Source: Lamellibrachia satsuma (taxonomy: Eukaryota > Annelida > Polychaeta > Sabellida > Siboglinidae). Taken from it: 64,000 nt of DNA. The notes under the pieces are model-generated. The model had not been told where the DNA came from, did no database searches, and saw only the letters and a program-made list of their open reading frames with translations. Positions 1 to 13,879 of the stretch are shown piece after piece. Every line of letters starts with the position of its first letter. The stretch's first letter is position 1. The translations under genes were made by a program, and so were the position numbers. The stretch is from assembly GCA_033239005.1 (NCBI GenBank), contig BSQZ01000100.1, forward strand, positions 1,544,501 through 1,608,500, in the 5' to 3' direction.

Positions 1-60
1 TGACCTTGGAATGAACATGTCTTCCAGGGGGTGCAGTGTAAAGCGCTTTACCTTTACCTT
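1..60 (+). repeat. SINE 3' tail fragment
   Basis: The first 50 bases (ggaatgaaca, then a G-rich stretch, then aagcgcttt) match the 3' segment of the SINE-like sequence near 46545-46735. This is probably the end of a SINE whose body lies outside the window. Confidence 0.45.
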
Positions 61-704
61 TTCTTACCTTTACCAAACTCAGATACAGACATTTACTGTA
101 AATATGTACTGAAGACAAACTTACTATTTCATGCAATTTGTTCAAACAGTTTGATATTGTAAAAACACCGTGGACTCATCCACGATCAAAACAGGGACAC
201 TTGGTTTATATCATCGCTTAGTAAAGAATCATTCGAACATTATGTGCATAAGAGTCACGAGGGGAGCCAACTTTTCGATTTGTCACCAACAGGCAAGATG
301 CAAACTGAAATTAAACCTGAGGAGAAGCATGCTTGCACACTTGCTGTCTCCAAGCTGAAGTCAGAGAATGGTCCTACCATACTAAAGGATGAAGGTGCAA
401 AATTGAAAATATGAACTGATGACTTCCAACACATACTCGCTATGCCATAGGTATAGACTCCATGCAGTTGTACTTACTTATGAAGGGATATTTGATTGAA
501 AGAAAATGTAATTGTTGGTACAAAAATATCGTGTTTTATGTTTATTTGTACAGTCATATGCAGACTTTAAATATATTTATATTTTCGCTTTCAACTTGGT
601 CGGCGGCATTTATACAAACTTAATACACGTTGACATGTTATCATCCCCCCAAGCCTTGATACATTGTTTTACTCTTGGTTTACATACAAACATATACATA
701 CACA
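61..704. other. Non-coding, AT-rich
   Basis: No coding-like frame, RNA gene or repeat was recognised. Short open frames here have no family resemblance or splice context. Confidence 0.5.
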
Positions 705-709
705 CCCAG

Positions 710-1625
<916 letters not shown>

Positions 1626-1770
1626 CATCAAGATTGTTCAGTTCGTGATATATGTTAGTTGGCACAATGATACATCAAGATTGTTCAGTTCGTGATATAT
1701 GTTAGTTGGCACAATGATACATCAAGATTGTTCAGTTCGTGATATATGATAGTTGGCACAATGATACATC
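1626..1770. repeat. 47-bp tandem repeat, about 3 copies
   Basis: The word catcaagattgttcagttc starts at 1626, 1673 and 1720, with a partial copy at 1767, giving a 47-bp period with little divergence. Confidence 0.95.
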
Positions 1771-1904
1771 AAACGGTACTGAACATTTTCAAATTTGCAG
1801 GCATTTTCAGCAAGCACCTGCATAGGCACCAATAAAATGCGGAAACTATATATATATATATAAACTAAGTAACATTAATTAATAATCATCGCTAACCACA
1901 CTGG

Positions 1905-4555
1905 CTATACATCTCGAGCTGACTCCTGACATCGTAAGAAACATACAGCCAGGATGTAACCTCTCGAGGTGACTCCTGACATCCTATGAAACATACAGCC
2001 AGGATATAACCTCTCGAGCTGCCTCCTGACATCGTATGAACCATACAGCCAGTATATAACCTCTCGAGCTAACTCCTGACATCCTATGAAACATACAGCC
2101 AGGATATAATCTATCGAGCTGCCTCCTGACATCGTATGAAACATACAGTAAGGATATAACCTCTCGAGCTGACTCCTGACATCCTATGAAACATACAGCC
2201 AGGATATAACCTCTCGAGCTGCCTCCTGACATCGTATGAACCATACAGCCAGTATATAACCTCTCGAGCTGACTCCTGACATCCTATGAAACATACAGCC
2301 AGGATATAACCTCTCGAGCTGACTCCTGACATCCTATGAAATATACAGCCAGGATATAACCTCTCGAGCTGCCTCCTGACATCGTATGAACCATACAGCC
2401 AGTATATAACCTCTCGAGCTGACTCCTGACATCCTATGAAACATACAGCCAGGATATAACCTCTCGAGCTGACTCCTGGCATCCTATGGAACATACAGCC
2501 AGGATATAACCTCTCGAGCTGACTCCTGACGTCCTATGAAACATACAGTAAGGATATAACCTCTCGAGCTGACTCCTGGCATCCTATGAAACATACATCC
2601 AGGATATAACCTCTCGAGCTGACTCCTGACGTCCTATGAAACATACAGCCAGGATATAACCTCTCGAGCTGACTCCTGACATCCTATGAAATATACAGCC
2701 AGGATATAACCTCTCGAGCTGCCTCCTGACATCGTATGAACCATACAGCCAGTATATAACCTCTCGAGCTGACTCCTGACATCCTATGAAACATACAGCC
2801 AGGATATAACCTATCGAGCTGACTCCTGACATCCTATGAAACATACAGCCAGGATATAACCTCTCGAGCTGACTCCTGACATCCTATGAAACATACAGCC
2901 AGGATATAACCTCTCGAGCTGACTCCTGACATCCTATGAAACATACAGCCAGGATATAACCTCTCGAGCTGCCTCCTGACATCGTATGAACCATACAGCC
3001 AGGATATAACCTGTCGAGCTGCCTCCTGACATCGTATGAACCATACAGCCAGTATATAACCTCTCGAGCTGACTCCTGACATCCTATGAAATATACAGCC
3101 AGGATATAACCTCTCGAGCTGCCTCCTGACATCGTATGAACCATACAGCCAGTATATAACCTCTCGAGCTGACTCCTGACATCCTATGAAACATACAGCC
3201 AGGATATAACCTCTCGAGCTGACTCCTGGCATCCTATGAAACATACAGCCAGGATATAACCTCTCGAGCTGACTCCTGACGTCCTATGAAACATACAGTA
3301 AGGATATAACCTCTCGAGCTGACTCCTGGCATCCTATGAAACATACAGCCAGGATATAACCTCTCGAGCTGACTCCTGACGTCCTATGAAACATACAGCC
3401 AGGATATAACCTCTCGAGCTGACTCCTGACATCCTATGAAACATACAGCCAGGATATAACCTCTCGAGCTGCCTCCTGACATCGTATGAACCATACAGCC
3501 AGTATATAACCTCTCGAGCTGACTCCTGACATCCTATGAAACATACAGCCAGGATATAACCTCTCGAGCTGACTCCTGACGTCCTATGAAACATACAGCC
3601 AGGATATAACCTCTCGAGCTGACTCCTGACATCCTATGAAACATACATCCAGGATATAACCTCTCGAGCTGCCTCGTGACATCGTATGAGCCATACAGCC
3701 AGGATATAACCTGTCGAGCTGACTCCTGACATCCTATGAAACATACAGCCAGGATATAACCTCTCGAGTTGACTCCTGACATCCTATGAAACATACAGCC
3801 AGGATATAACCTCTCGACCTGACTCCTGACATCCTATTAAACACACAGCCAGGATATAACCTCTCGAGCTGCCTCCTGACATCGTATGAACCATACAGCC
3901 AGTATATAACCTCTCGAGCTGATTCCTGACATCCTATGAAACATACAGCCAGGATATAACCTCTCGAGCTCACTCCTGACATCCTATGAAACATACAGCC
4001 AGGATATAACCTCTCGAGCTGACTCCTGACGTCCTATGAAACATACAGCCAGGATATACCCTCTCGAGCTGACTCCTGACGTCCTATGAAACATACAGCC
4101 AGGATATAACCTCTCGAGCTGACTCCTGACGTCCTATGAAACATACAGCCAGGATATAACCTCTCGAGCTGACTCCTGACGTCCTATGAAACATACAGCC
4201 AGGATATAACCTCTCGAGCTGACTCCTGACATCATATGAAACATACAGCTAGGATATAACCTCTCGAGCTGCCTCCTGACATCGTATGAACCATACAACC
4301 AGTATATAACCTATCGAGCTGACTCCTGACATCCTATGAAACATACAGCCAGGATATAACCTCTCGAGCTGACTCCTGACGTCCTATGAAACATACAGCC
4401 AGGATATAACCTCTCGAGCTGACTCCTGACATCCTATGAAACATACAGCCAGGATATAACCTCTCGAGCTGACTCCTGACATCCTATGAAACATACAGCC
4501 AGGATATAACCTCTCGAGCTGACTCCTGACGTTCTATGAAACATACATCCAGGAT
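1905..4555. repeat. 50-bp minisatellite, about 53 copies
   Basis: Strict 50-bp periodicity with CTCGAG in most units. Two monomer classes alternate irregularly: a common one (atcctatgaaacatacagcc) and a rarer one (atcgtatgaaccatacagcc followed by agtata). Rare variants (cagta, ctggc) recur in the same order 750 bp apart, so blocks of units were themselves duplicated. On the minus strand the repeat reads open for 80-136 codons in shifting frames; this follows from the unit and is not a gene. Confidence 0.98.
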
Positions 4556-5539
4556 GCAGGTGGAGTAAATACCACACGTATGTACAACAGCGTTTTTACT
4601 GTTGCTTCATTTAGGCAATGGGTTTACCGTTAGCCATCAGTCAGTGGAGATACATAGAAAGCACATTTCCTCCCTGTCAGCGAAGTTCCTTTGTAAAATA
4701 ATATATTTCTTCATATGTGCGCGAATGTAGGTCCCACACTATCATTAATGTAGATCCGAACCAGCGATACACTATATGTTACTTCGCACCAGTACACACA
4801 GCGATACACCACCTGCAACTACGCACCAGTACACCAGCTCGAAATTACTCTAGTCATGTCCCGTGTGACTAATACAGAGTCAAGAGCTGCATTACAAAAA
4901 GAATAACGAACCACCAAAACTCCAACGTAATATTCACGTACCAGTTGAACACTTCCGTGACAGGCAAAGCACGAAACACATTTTTGACAATTTCCCTGAA
5001 CTACAATCCATTTCCCATAACAATATAACTAATTCTGGTGCGCAAGGCATCGCATGCATGGAAAAGCCGAACTTCATATGTTAAATAGCACATATAATTC
5101 AAACTTGACACATCATATTAGATGATATATGATTTATAATTGGTGAGGTTTTCAGTTTTTCATAAAAGTGAAGCATTGAGGCTTGAAAGGAAACCATTTA
5201 GGGTAACTTAGGTAAAATGTAAAGTATAAAAAGGGTAAATTAGGATAACATGTAAAGTATAAAGAGGGTAAGTTAGGATAAAATGTAAAGTATAAGGAGA
5301 AACAAATAGTATGCATATTTACTTGTACTGGTTAAGCAGAGCAGCCAAGTTGTGTCGAGAGATATGCCTGAGATTATTGGCAGAGGCAAACGCTGAACAG
5401 ATTTGTCTAGTTTCTCAAACGTACACCAGGTGGCAGCACTTTTAGTCATTACAATGTCTAAAGGGGACAGAACTTCATACATTGGAAAGCATTAACAAAT
5501 TGACACATCTTTCATTGTTTTCATCATATAACAGCGATA
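4556..5539. other. Non-coding spacer
   Basis: No gene was recognised. About three diverged copies of a roughly 35-bp unit (gggtaa, ttaggataa, atgtaaagtataa) lie at 5200-5300. Confidence 0.5.
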
Positions 5540-5762
<223 letters not shown>

Positions 5763-5937
5763 GTGTTTGTGTGTGTCTTTCTACGTTCCTTCGCCTCCTT
5801 GCACCAGCGGTCTCTGACCTACCAATTGGCGGTGTATTAAAATACCACAAAAGCAGTTATTGTGAGTATTTACTATAACGCTGGTGGACAAAGAAGGAAA
5901 CAATAGGCGAATTGTGGCAGCAACTCGATCCCCAAAT

Positions 5938-6212
5938 AGCATAACCGTCACACCACCGTCTCTGTCTCTATTTTATACGCTAACTTTGGGGTCAGTCTGG
6001 CAGCATCTCCTCCCAGGAGCCGACACCCACTGGCCTCATTCTATGTTAAATCGTCTCATTGGACTAGTCGCCTCTGATCTACCCATTGGCGATGATAAAC
6101 ATTCACTGATACATTCACTCACAACGCACAATCATCTCGTTGGACTAGTCGCCTCTGATCTACCCATTGGCGATGATAAACATGCACTGATAAATTCACT
6201 CACAAAGCACAA
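5938..6212. repeat. Dispersed repeat plus 81-bp duplication
   Basis: The word ggactagtcgcctctgatct begins at 6061 and again at 6142, giving an 81-bp tandem pair. The preceding stretch (cataaccgtcacaccacc, gctaactttggggtcagtct) is repeated in diverged form near 6635-6735, so this is a dispersed element with an internal duplication. Confidence 0.7.
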
Positions 6213-7454
6213 TCGTCGCTATCACCGGGACGTGTTGTGTGGGTAATGGCAGATGGAGCGTAAATGTAGTATCTTGTCAATAATAAATTCGCCTACTGTG
6301 TCCGTCTTTGTCCGATCGGTATAAAATAACTCTAAATAATTACCTTTGTGGTCATTCGATGAGTGAATTTTTTTCCGAGTATTCACACATCGGGTGAGTT
6401 GTTAAAGTTAATGTTTCTTTACTACATCATTAGACTGAAACAGTGGGCGAACTGACAGCTGCGCAAACGAAGAGTGTATCATGTCAATTAATATAAGATT
6501 ATACTTCGATTATGACACATTAAAACACTGAGTCAATTATACTAGAATACATGTTAAGCGAGGAACCTAATAGTAACACTTAGGTGAAGAGAACATATAT
6601 TGTGTCCGAACTGAGTGTTTGCCACTCTCTAGATGGCGTAACCGTGACCCCACCATCTATATATTAGTACACTAACTTTGGAGCCAGTCTGACAGTATTT
6701 CCTCCAAAGCGCCGACATTCACTCGACTCTTTCTGCGCCCCTTCGCCTCCTTACACCAGTTGTGAGATTGTGTTGAATAACACACATCATGTGTGTTAAT
6801 GTAGCACCAATATGCTGTGAAATGTTGAAGAAAATCAAATCGTGGGACACATTTTACATAAATACTAAGAAACGTTATAATGGCAGCCTACTTGAAACTC
6901 AAATGTGGTAAAACCACTTTTGCTACATGAACTGGTATAAGCTAGTATGATTAATATTAGGCTAACTAGAAGGATGTTTGTTTATTTTCAGTAGCTAATC
7001 AGACATAATCCGTTAATTATTGATTGAATGACATCTCCCACAGGTTGATAAATTTTCTTAACGGATTTGACTCACCAAGTCACCATACAACTTTGTTTTG
7101 ACTTTTAAATGCCTCCCACAAGTATTACATTTTATAAAACTAGCACCAGTTTGAACTCTGGTGTCAACATTTACAACAATCACAATGGTGTCTTTCTAAT
7201 GACGTAACGATGCCTGTCGTGTGGTGTCGTTCACGGCCGAATGGATCTGTCGTCTCTAAATTGTTCTCGTGTAGTTGAAACACACATGTGCCAGTCATAT
7301 ATCACACTAGTAGCGCCGGATTCCCACGATCATAACCGCATAATTAGTAAATTAACTACCGAGTAACTACACAGTTAAACATAGTTTGATCACGGGGACA
7401 ACATTAGATTTAACACGATTGAAAAACATTGCCATTCAAAACTACACGCTACAC
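6213..7454. other. Non-coding; second copy of the dispersed repeat at 6635-6735
   Basis: AT-rich DNA without a recognisable gene. Positions 6635-6735 resemble 5938-6035. The remainder shows no structure that I can support. Confidence 0.5.
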
Positions 7455-7760
7455 GACTACGAAGCCATTGGTTTATCGAGAGTCCTACAATTTTCTCATT
7501 TATGTATAGGCTGCCCTTACCAATCAATATGTCTCAATATCATTCATATTGGCACTAGTTTAACAGTTTGTTCCATTATTTTATGTGAGAACAAGTACTT
7601 TCCTATAAATATCCTTATAACCATACACTATTTTAAGCACTTCTATTTGATCTCCTCTTAGTCTACTTGTCTCTGGTGTTTTCAAGCCACAATCTAATCA
7701 GCGGATTTTACAACAAAGGTCTCTCAGCTCTGGAATAATTTTAGTTGTATTAAAAACATG
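7455..7760 (-). mobile_element. CR1-like LINE, 3' terminal fragment
   Basis: Antisense remnant of the reverse-transcriptase C-terminal tail. It aligns at DNA level with 37025-37420: ggtttatcgagagtcc, caattttctcat and the stretch around ctctggaataattttagttg are shared in order. The better preserved copy at 37 kb encodes the tail in which a cysteine/arginine-rich LDxRKYxFSQRV segment precedes NEWNKLP. Many stops and indels; dead copy. Confidence 0.75.
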
Positions 7761-8808
7761 TTGGCCATAGAATCGTAACCTCACGAAATGTTCTCCATAT
7801 CTCAGATGGGCAATTGTGAGAGAATCCACGGCTCATTTCACAAAATTAAAACCATTAATACAGGGTGCGCTTGACTCAGTGTGTGTATTGACAGAACCAA
7901 TATCACTGGGGCATATGTTAACACATATATGGAGATTCTAGTATGTAACACTATACAAATCAACATCATTAAACAAGATTGCTAATAGCATTACTCAGCT
8001 AAGCTGTATTTTTATAGCTATAAATATATGCCATTTTACATGGTGATAATAGACAACAAATTCCATTCATGCGCATCTCTAGTGGAAAACAATATTGTTG
8101 TTTGATCTGGATCACCGACTGACTGAGATATGTCACTGACTGGCAAATGTACATTGATCAACGATTCACACCTTCATGATTGGCCAAATATTGGTCAGGC
8201 CCAGGCTTCTCTGACCTTACCTCTTCCCGCGGTCTTAAAATTGGACAGAATGGCTAAAAAAATCATACAAAATCGGAAGTTTTCCCCAAATCCCCTTTCC
8301 TAAACCCCGAGGCCGGTCTGTCATGTTAACGTTTTGTCTGACTATAAGAAAAGTAGACGGTAAAAAATTCTGAAATAAAATCACAGCAACCGACATCAAA
8401 TCATTGATGTTCTGTACAAGTTTCTTCAAAATCACCTACGTGCAGCTTTCTTAATCATTTCGGAAACGCGCCGACCTTCAAAATTGGCAGTTTTTGCTAA
8501 ATATCCATTGTCGGATTGACCCAGCGACCTGCAGCAAGCAAGTGGTGCAATTTTTATCGGTACGCTATATGTTAAAGTTGGTCACAAGACGTATATGTAA
8601 GCGGTGTAGTCACCATGTATTTATTAGTATAACGTTACAAAGCAACCTATCAATGACGCTAAATTTAAAAGGTAAGTGAATGTATACTACAATAAAGTGA
8701 AAATACTGATAACATTGCTCATTTTAAATGATAAGGCGATGACGGCACTATTATAAATAACTGGAGGTTAGGAGTCAACCGTTCTACGCGGACATGTCGA
8801 GACACGTT
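7761..8808. other. Non-coding spacer
   Basis: No coding-like frame with family resemblance and no tandem structure was seen. Confidence 0.45.
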
Positions 8809-8869
8809 CGAGTGGAGACAGCGTCGGTAGGCAGCCCTGTTAGTGATGGAAGGCAACAACGTGACTGAT
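8809..8869 (+). repeat. Inverted repeat, left arm
   Basis: Starts cgagtggagacagcgtcggt and matches the reverse complement of 10905-10965 over 61 bp with three mismatches by eye. It encloses about 2 kb of minisatellite DNA. Confidence 0.9.
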
Positions 8870-8884
8870 GCACAGAGGAATGGT

Positions 8885-9085
8885 TTACTGTGAACTTTAA
8901 TTATTGTAATTATCATCATACACCTAACTATACACTTACCTTTAATTCTCGCCATATCTGTAAATGTAATTCTCAACATTCCCTTAACTGTAATTATCAC
9001 CATACCTCTAACAGTTCCTTTAACTGTAAGTCTCACCACACCCCTAATGTACCCTGAACTTTAATTCTCACCATACCTACAACTG
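8885..9085. repeat. Diverged short tandem repeat (ctgtaattctcaccatac)
   Basis: Repeated variants of aactgtaattctcaccatac at spacings near 30-60 bp. Similar words recur at about 10250-10340, on the far side of the enclosed region. Confidence 0.65.
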
Positions 9086-9179
9086 CATATTTAGCTGTAT
9101 TGCTAAGTACACAGCTATATTATATATTCACTGCACCCCATTACACAGTTTTAATACATATTTATTACACCATCAGTAC

Positions 9180-9830
9180 ACGTTTCTCACTGTCTCAGCA
9201 TACATTTGTATAATTTATGACATTGTCTCCAGCCTTCCTTGCTATTTCTCACTGTCTCAGCAAATATCCATGTACTGTATGACTCTGCCTCCAGCTGCCT
9301 TGCTGTTTCTCGTCATCTAAGCATACATTTGTGTATTTTATGACACTGTCTCCAGCCTGCCTTCCAATTCCCCCATCTCAACATACATTTATTTATTTTA
9401 AGACATTTTATCCACCCTGCCTTGCTGTTTTTCACCATCTCAGCATATATTTCTCTACTTAATGATGACACTGTATCTAGCCCGCTTTGCTGTTTCTCAC
9501 CATCTCAGCATACATTTCTATACTTTGTGACTCAGCCTCCAGCTTGTCTTCCTATTCCCCCATCTCAGCATACATATATTTATTTTCTGACATTGTCTAC
9601 AAACTGTCTTGCTATTTCTCACCATCTCAGCATGCATTCCTTTACTTTATGACACTGTCTCTACCTTACCTTGCAGTTTCTCACCGTCTCAGCATACATT
9701 TATGTACTTTATGACTCTGCCTCCAGCCTGCCTTGTTGTTTCTCACCATCTAAACATGCATTTGTATACTTTATGACACTGTGTCCAGCCTACCTTCCAA
9801 TTCCCCCATCTCAGCCCAGTGCGTAGATAT
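9180..9830 (+). repeat. Diverged ~65-bp minisatellite, forward orientation
   Basis: About ten units built from tttctcaccatctcagcat, acatttgtatactttatgac, actgtctccagcctgccttg. The same unit occurs in opposite orientation at 10561-10895. Confidence 0.85.
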
Positions 9831-10560
9831 AATGCATAGTCACTACAACTCTAATACATTTAGAATACATAGTTACTGCTAGAATGCATGGCAACTACAC
9901 CCTCAGTACACATTTAGAATACATATTCACTACACTCTGAGTGCACTACACTCTCAGTAACCGTATCAGTACACAGTTAGAATACAAAATAGTCAGAGCA
10001 TCTCCAGTACGCAGCTGCAATACATAGTCACTACAAATACAGTACACAGTTAGAATATGTAGTTACTGCTAGAATACATGGTCACTATACCCTCAGTACA
10101 CATCTAGAATATATAGTCACTACACTCTCAGTACAGAGCTCAGTACACACCTAGAATACTTTGTCACTACACCTTTAATACACAACTAGAATATACAGTC
10201 ACAGTTTCCACAGCATACAGCTAGAATACATAGTCACTGTACCCCCTCTTAATTGTATATCTCACTGTAACCTTAAATGTAACCCGAACAGTAATTCTCA
10301 CAATACTCCTAACTGTAATTCTCAAAATATTCCTAACTGTACCCATCATCTAGCAGTGGTCACCTAGCAGTGGTCAAGGTTCTTTTTAAGGTGTGGTCAT
10401 CTAGTCAGAGGGGCCACTACCACCACCATCACCACCACCACCATAGTTACTACACTCCCGGTACACAGTCAGAATACATGGTCACTACACCCTCAGTACA
10501 CATCTAGAATACATAGTCATTACATCCTGAATACATAGTTAGAAAACAAAACAGTCAATG
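9831..10560. repeat. Diverged ~35-70-bp repeat (agaatacatagtcactacac)
   Basis: Many copies of tagaatacatagtcactaca and cctcagtacacatctagaat, considerably diverged. A short (CAC/CCA) run lies at 10420-10445. This block lies between the two inverted arms. Confidence 0.75.
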
Positions 10561-10895
10561 TATAATATAATACAGAGTGTCATAAAGTACAGAAATATAT
10601 GCTGGGACGGAGAGAACCAGCAAGGCTGGCTGGAGACAAAGTCATAAAGTATAGAAATGTGTGCTGAGACGGTGAGAAATAGAAAGACAGGTTGGAGACA
10701 GTGTCATAAAGTACATAAATGTATACTGAGACGATGAGAAACAGCAAAGCAGACTGCAGACAGTGTCATAAATTAAATAAATGTATGCTGAGATTGTCAA
10801 AAACGCAAGGCAGGCTGGAGACAGTGTAATAAATACATAAATATTTGCTGATACAGAGAGAAATAGCAAAGAAGGCTGGAGACAGTGTCATAAAT
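10561..10895 (-). repeat. Diverged ~65-bp minisatellite, inverted copy
   Basis: Units such as ggctggagacagtgtcataa and atgtatgctgagacggtgag are the reverse complement of the 9180-9830 array, in mirror order relative to the inverted-repeat arms. Confidence 0.85.
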
Positions 10896-10904
10896 TAATC
10901 ATAA

Positions 10905-10965
10905 ATCAGTCACGTTGTTGCCCTCCATCACTAACAGGGATGCTTACCGACGCTGTCTCCACTCG
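10905..10965 (-). repeat. Inverted repeat, right arm
   Basis: Ends ccgacgctgtctccactcg, the reverse complement of the arm at 8809-8869. It abuts the 26-bp array directly. Confidence 0.9.
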
Positions 10966-11372
10966 TCGTCGTCGGGTTTTATTTAATCACCACGTCGTCG
11001 GGTGTTATTTAACCACCACGTCGTCGGGTGTTATTTAACCATCACGTCGTCGGGTGTTATTTAATCAACACGTCGTCGGGTGTTATTTAATCACCACGTC
11101 GTCGGGTGTTATTTAACCATCACGTCGTCGGGTGTTATTTAACCACCACGTCGTCGGGTGTTATTTAATCACCACGTCGTCGGGTGTTATTTAACCACCA
11201 CGTCGTCGGGTGTTATTTAATCACCACGTCGTCGGGTGTTATTTAATCACCACGTCGTCGGGTGTTATTTAACCACCACGTCGTCGGGTGTTATTTAATC
11301 ACCACGTCGTCGGGTGTTATATAATCACCACGTCGTCGGGTGTTATTTAATCGCCACGTCGTCGGGTGCTAT
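10966..11372. repeat. 26-bp minisatellite, about 15 copies
   Basis: Unit starts cgtcgtcgggtgttatttaa followed by YCACCA. Successive starts (for example 10993 and 11019) are 26 bp apart. Copies are very similar, indicating recent expansion. Confidence 0.97.
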
Positions 11373-11766
11373 TCGACCAAATCATATTAGGCGTTTTTTC
11401 GCAAGGAACATACCACGCTACATACTCTGCTGTAATGTCAAGTTAACATTAACATGTTATAGTGTACACTCCGGAGTCCAGAAGTTCCCAGACGATTCCT
11501 TTACTGTTGGTGGACATACCCTTGGTAGCTGTAATACCTAATTAAACATCATGTTATAGTGCTGATCAGTTGGTGCCCTAACATGTCTTAAATTACATGT
11601 AAGTAGTGCAATTAAGTTGCACCATACGTAGCAAACATTTACTACCACACATAATCTGCTGATTACGGTCATTATGTAGTAGTGAACACAGTCAATTAAC
11701 AACAATGTCCATCACAAATTGGTGTCTAACAAAGTGTCCTTCTTTTGTGTAACTACGTAGATGGCC
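11373..11766. other. Non-coding spacer
   Basis: Nothing recognised between the 26-bp and 54-bp arrays. Confidence 0.4.
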
Positions 11767-11930
11767 GTACAACCATCACGTAGGCTGATGTCTCGTTATT
11801 GTGTACGATCACACCATTCCGTACAATCATCACGTAGGCTGATGTCTCGTTATTGTGTACGATCACACCATTCCGTACAACCATCACGTAGGCTGACGTC
11901 TCGTTATTGTGTACGATCACACCAGTCCGC
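11767..11930. repeat. 54-bp tandem repeat, 3 copies
   Basis: gtacaaccatcacgtaggct starts at 11767 and recurs at 11821 and 11875, then sequence diverges at 11923. The 54-bp unit reads open on both strands because it is a multiple of three. Confidence 0.95.
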
Positions 11931-12689
11931 CGCAATAGGTGCGAGACGCCTACATTTAAGCCATGTTAAGTTGGTCTCCCTTGTCATATCGTGACAATAT
12001 TCATCCCAAACATGTGACAGACAAAGATAATTACATGCTTGATTTGTGGGGCGGTAGCTCGGCAGTTAATGACTTAATTACAAATGATCAACATTCTAAG
12101 AAATGTGTTATAAAAAACTAATTATTTCATACAAATTAACTGTAATATCCACAATTAAGCTAACGAAAACGACCAAAACATAAGCATATAAAAATGTTAT
12201 AACCGTGCTGTGACCACGGCTTCCGTTTACTTGTATTCAGCCTACAGTTACATTTCCCGTTGGTGGTCATGTTAACATTTTGCATGATTATAACAAAGTG
12301 ACCATAAAAAATTATAACAGTTTTTACCAGCCGCTGTCTTTATCCCACTGACATGCTGGTGGGGTTTTAAAAAAAATTATACATTTCTAGCTCTTGTAAT
12401 ATGCCTGTATGTGCGATACGCAATGTTTACGAATATTGGCACGAATTATGGCGTACTCGTGTCTAGTGGCCAAACAAATCACAAATATCTTTCCGCCTAT
12501 TAAAATCATCATAAAATCCACCATTTCACTCTCAACAGCTTCCACCAGCAAACCTGGCAATCTCTCTGCGCAACTGCTCTTACGTCAGATCATAGGAATT
12601 TGTTTAAACTTCCTATACCCAAACTTGTTATGCCCCACATTGAAACCACACACACCAGGAAGTATAACTGATGCGTGGCCCAGTAATAT
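11931..12689. other. Non-coding spacer
   Basis: AT-rich with no repeat or gene that I can support. Confidence 0.4.
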
Positions 12690-13790
12690 TCAAGGAGTAA
12701 TAACGCCAAGGGAAAAACCCACCGTAAGCAATACTTTGAAAACGAGGCTACAGCGGAAAGCTTTCGCGAGTTACCAAATATGGTAACACGTTAATTACGT
12801 CGAGATGTCCTGCATAGCAGTGCGACAATACAAATACTGACGTCATTGGCGCCCATCTCAATCTACTTATTAATACAGGATCACTAATGCACTGGTTTAG
12901 AGCTACCTCGGTTAGACATAAAGGTACTTTCCTATATAGCGCGGTATCCAGTTCTTAGGACTGTTCAAAGTGTTGTACACTTCGTCCACTGACGCCACCT
13001 CGACGCATCTGGTAAACATACAGCCTCGCTACAATTACTGCGCGAAGAATATTCGTTCACATGTCCACCACTGTATATTTCCAGGCACTCGTTTATATAA
13101 TTGAGTTAACTGAGGCAACGTGGAGTGACAGAAATTGCCCAAGATTCGAAACGGCATATTAAAATATGGATTATTTCTATTGAGAGTCCGATGTTCTAAC
13201 CACAACGCCACCGCCCCTGCTAAGCTGGAATGCCACAATAACTGGGTATAAATCGTTTGGCTGAATACACGACACATAACTTGTTCTCCCCACAGAAACA
13301 CTCTTTGTTTTCTATAATATACGTTGAACGGAAACTTACCTGAAAGGTTTCGCCAACAAAACGCGAGTTCTCCTTAACGTTGTGGCAATAGTAATAACGC
13401 ACAGGGAAAAAACTATCGAAAGCAATACCTTGAAAACGAGGCTACAGCGGAAAGCCTTCACGAGTTACTTCAATGAGCAAGGCTGTACACAGAGCACACA
13501 TGCATTGAGCATGTTTTGCCACTTCCGGCGTTTCAAAGATTCGTGTCCATTGAAGCGATGCGTCGCGACAACGCTCGAGTCACATGCTAAGGAAAATAAT
13601 AGTAAAACCTCGCATTTCTGACAAGGTAACATGATATGTCGTTTTTTCATTAGAATATGTATCTAAATGCATTGTTCTGGTACGATGCCGTATATTATGT
13701 CGGATTCATACAAACTGATACATTTGCAACGATATATAAGTGTAATTTGTCGACGGTTTGGACCGAAATCACCAACATTTCAGGTATTAC
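12690..13790. repeat. Dispersed repeat family, copy A
   Basis: Shares an ordered set of blocks with 16520-17290 and 18130-20170. The blocks are gggaaaaac...acgaggctacagcggaaag (12712 and again 13400), the cattgagcatgttttgccac block (13503), the attgaagcgatgcgtcgcga block (13549), catttctgac plus a T-rich run (13613-13650), and the ggattcatacaaactgatac block (13701). No coding capacity was recognised. Confidence 0.75.
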
Positions 13791-13879
13791 TTCTGTCCTT
13801 GGGGTGGGGAGTTGTTAATTTAATACGTGTTGTTTATCTAATGAATATGACAAATGTTTCTTTCCTATAATGTTTTCTT

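Noticed and set aside
1905..4555. CRISPR-like array of regular direct repeats
   Set aside because: The repeats are contiguous 50-bp units without variable spacers, and the DNA is eukaryotic.
13035..13301. 88-codon minus-strand frame with a phrase like GAVALWLEHRTLN
   Set aside because: The phrase resembles translated repeat sequence seen in many genomes; it lies in copy A of the dispersed family and has no gene support.
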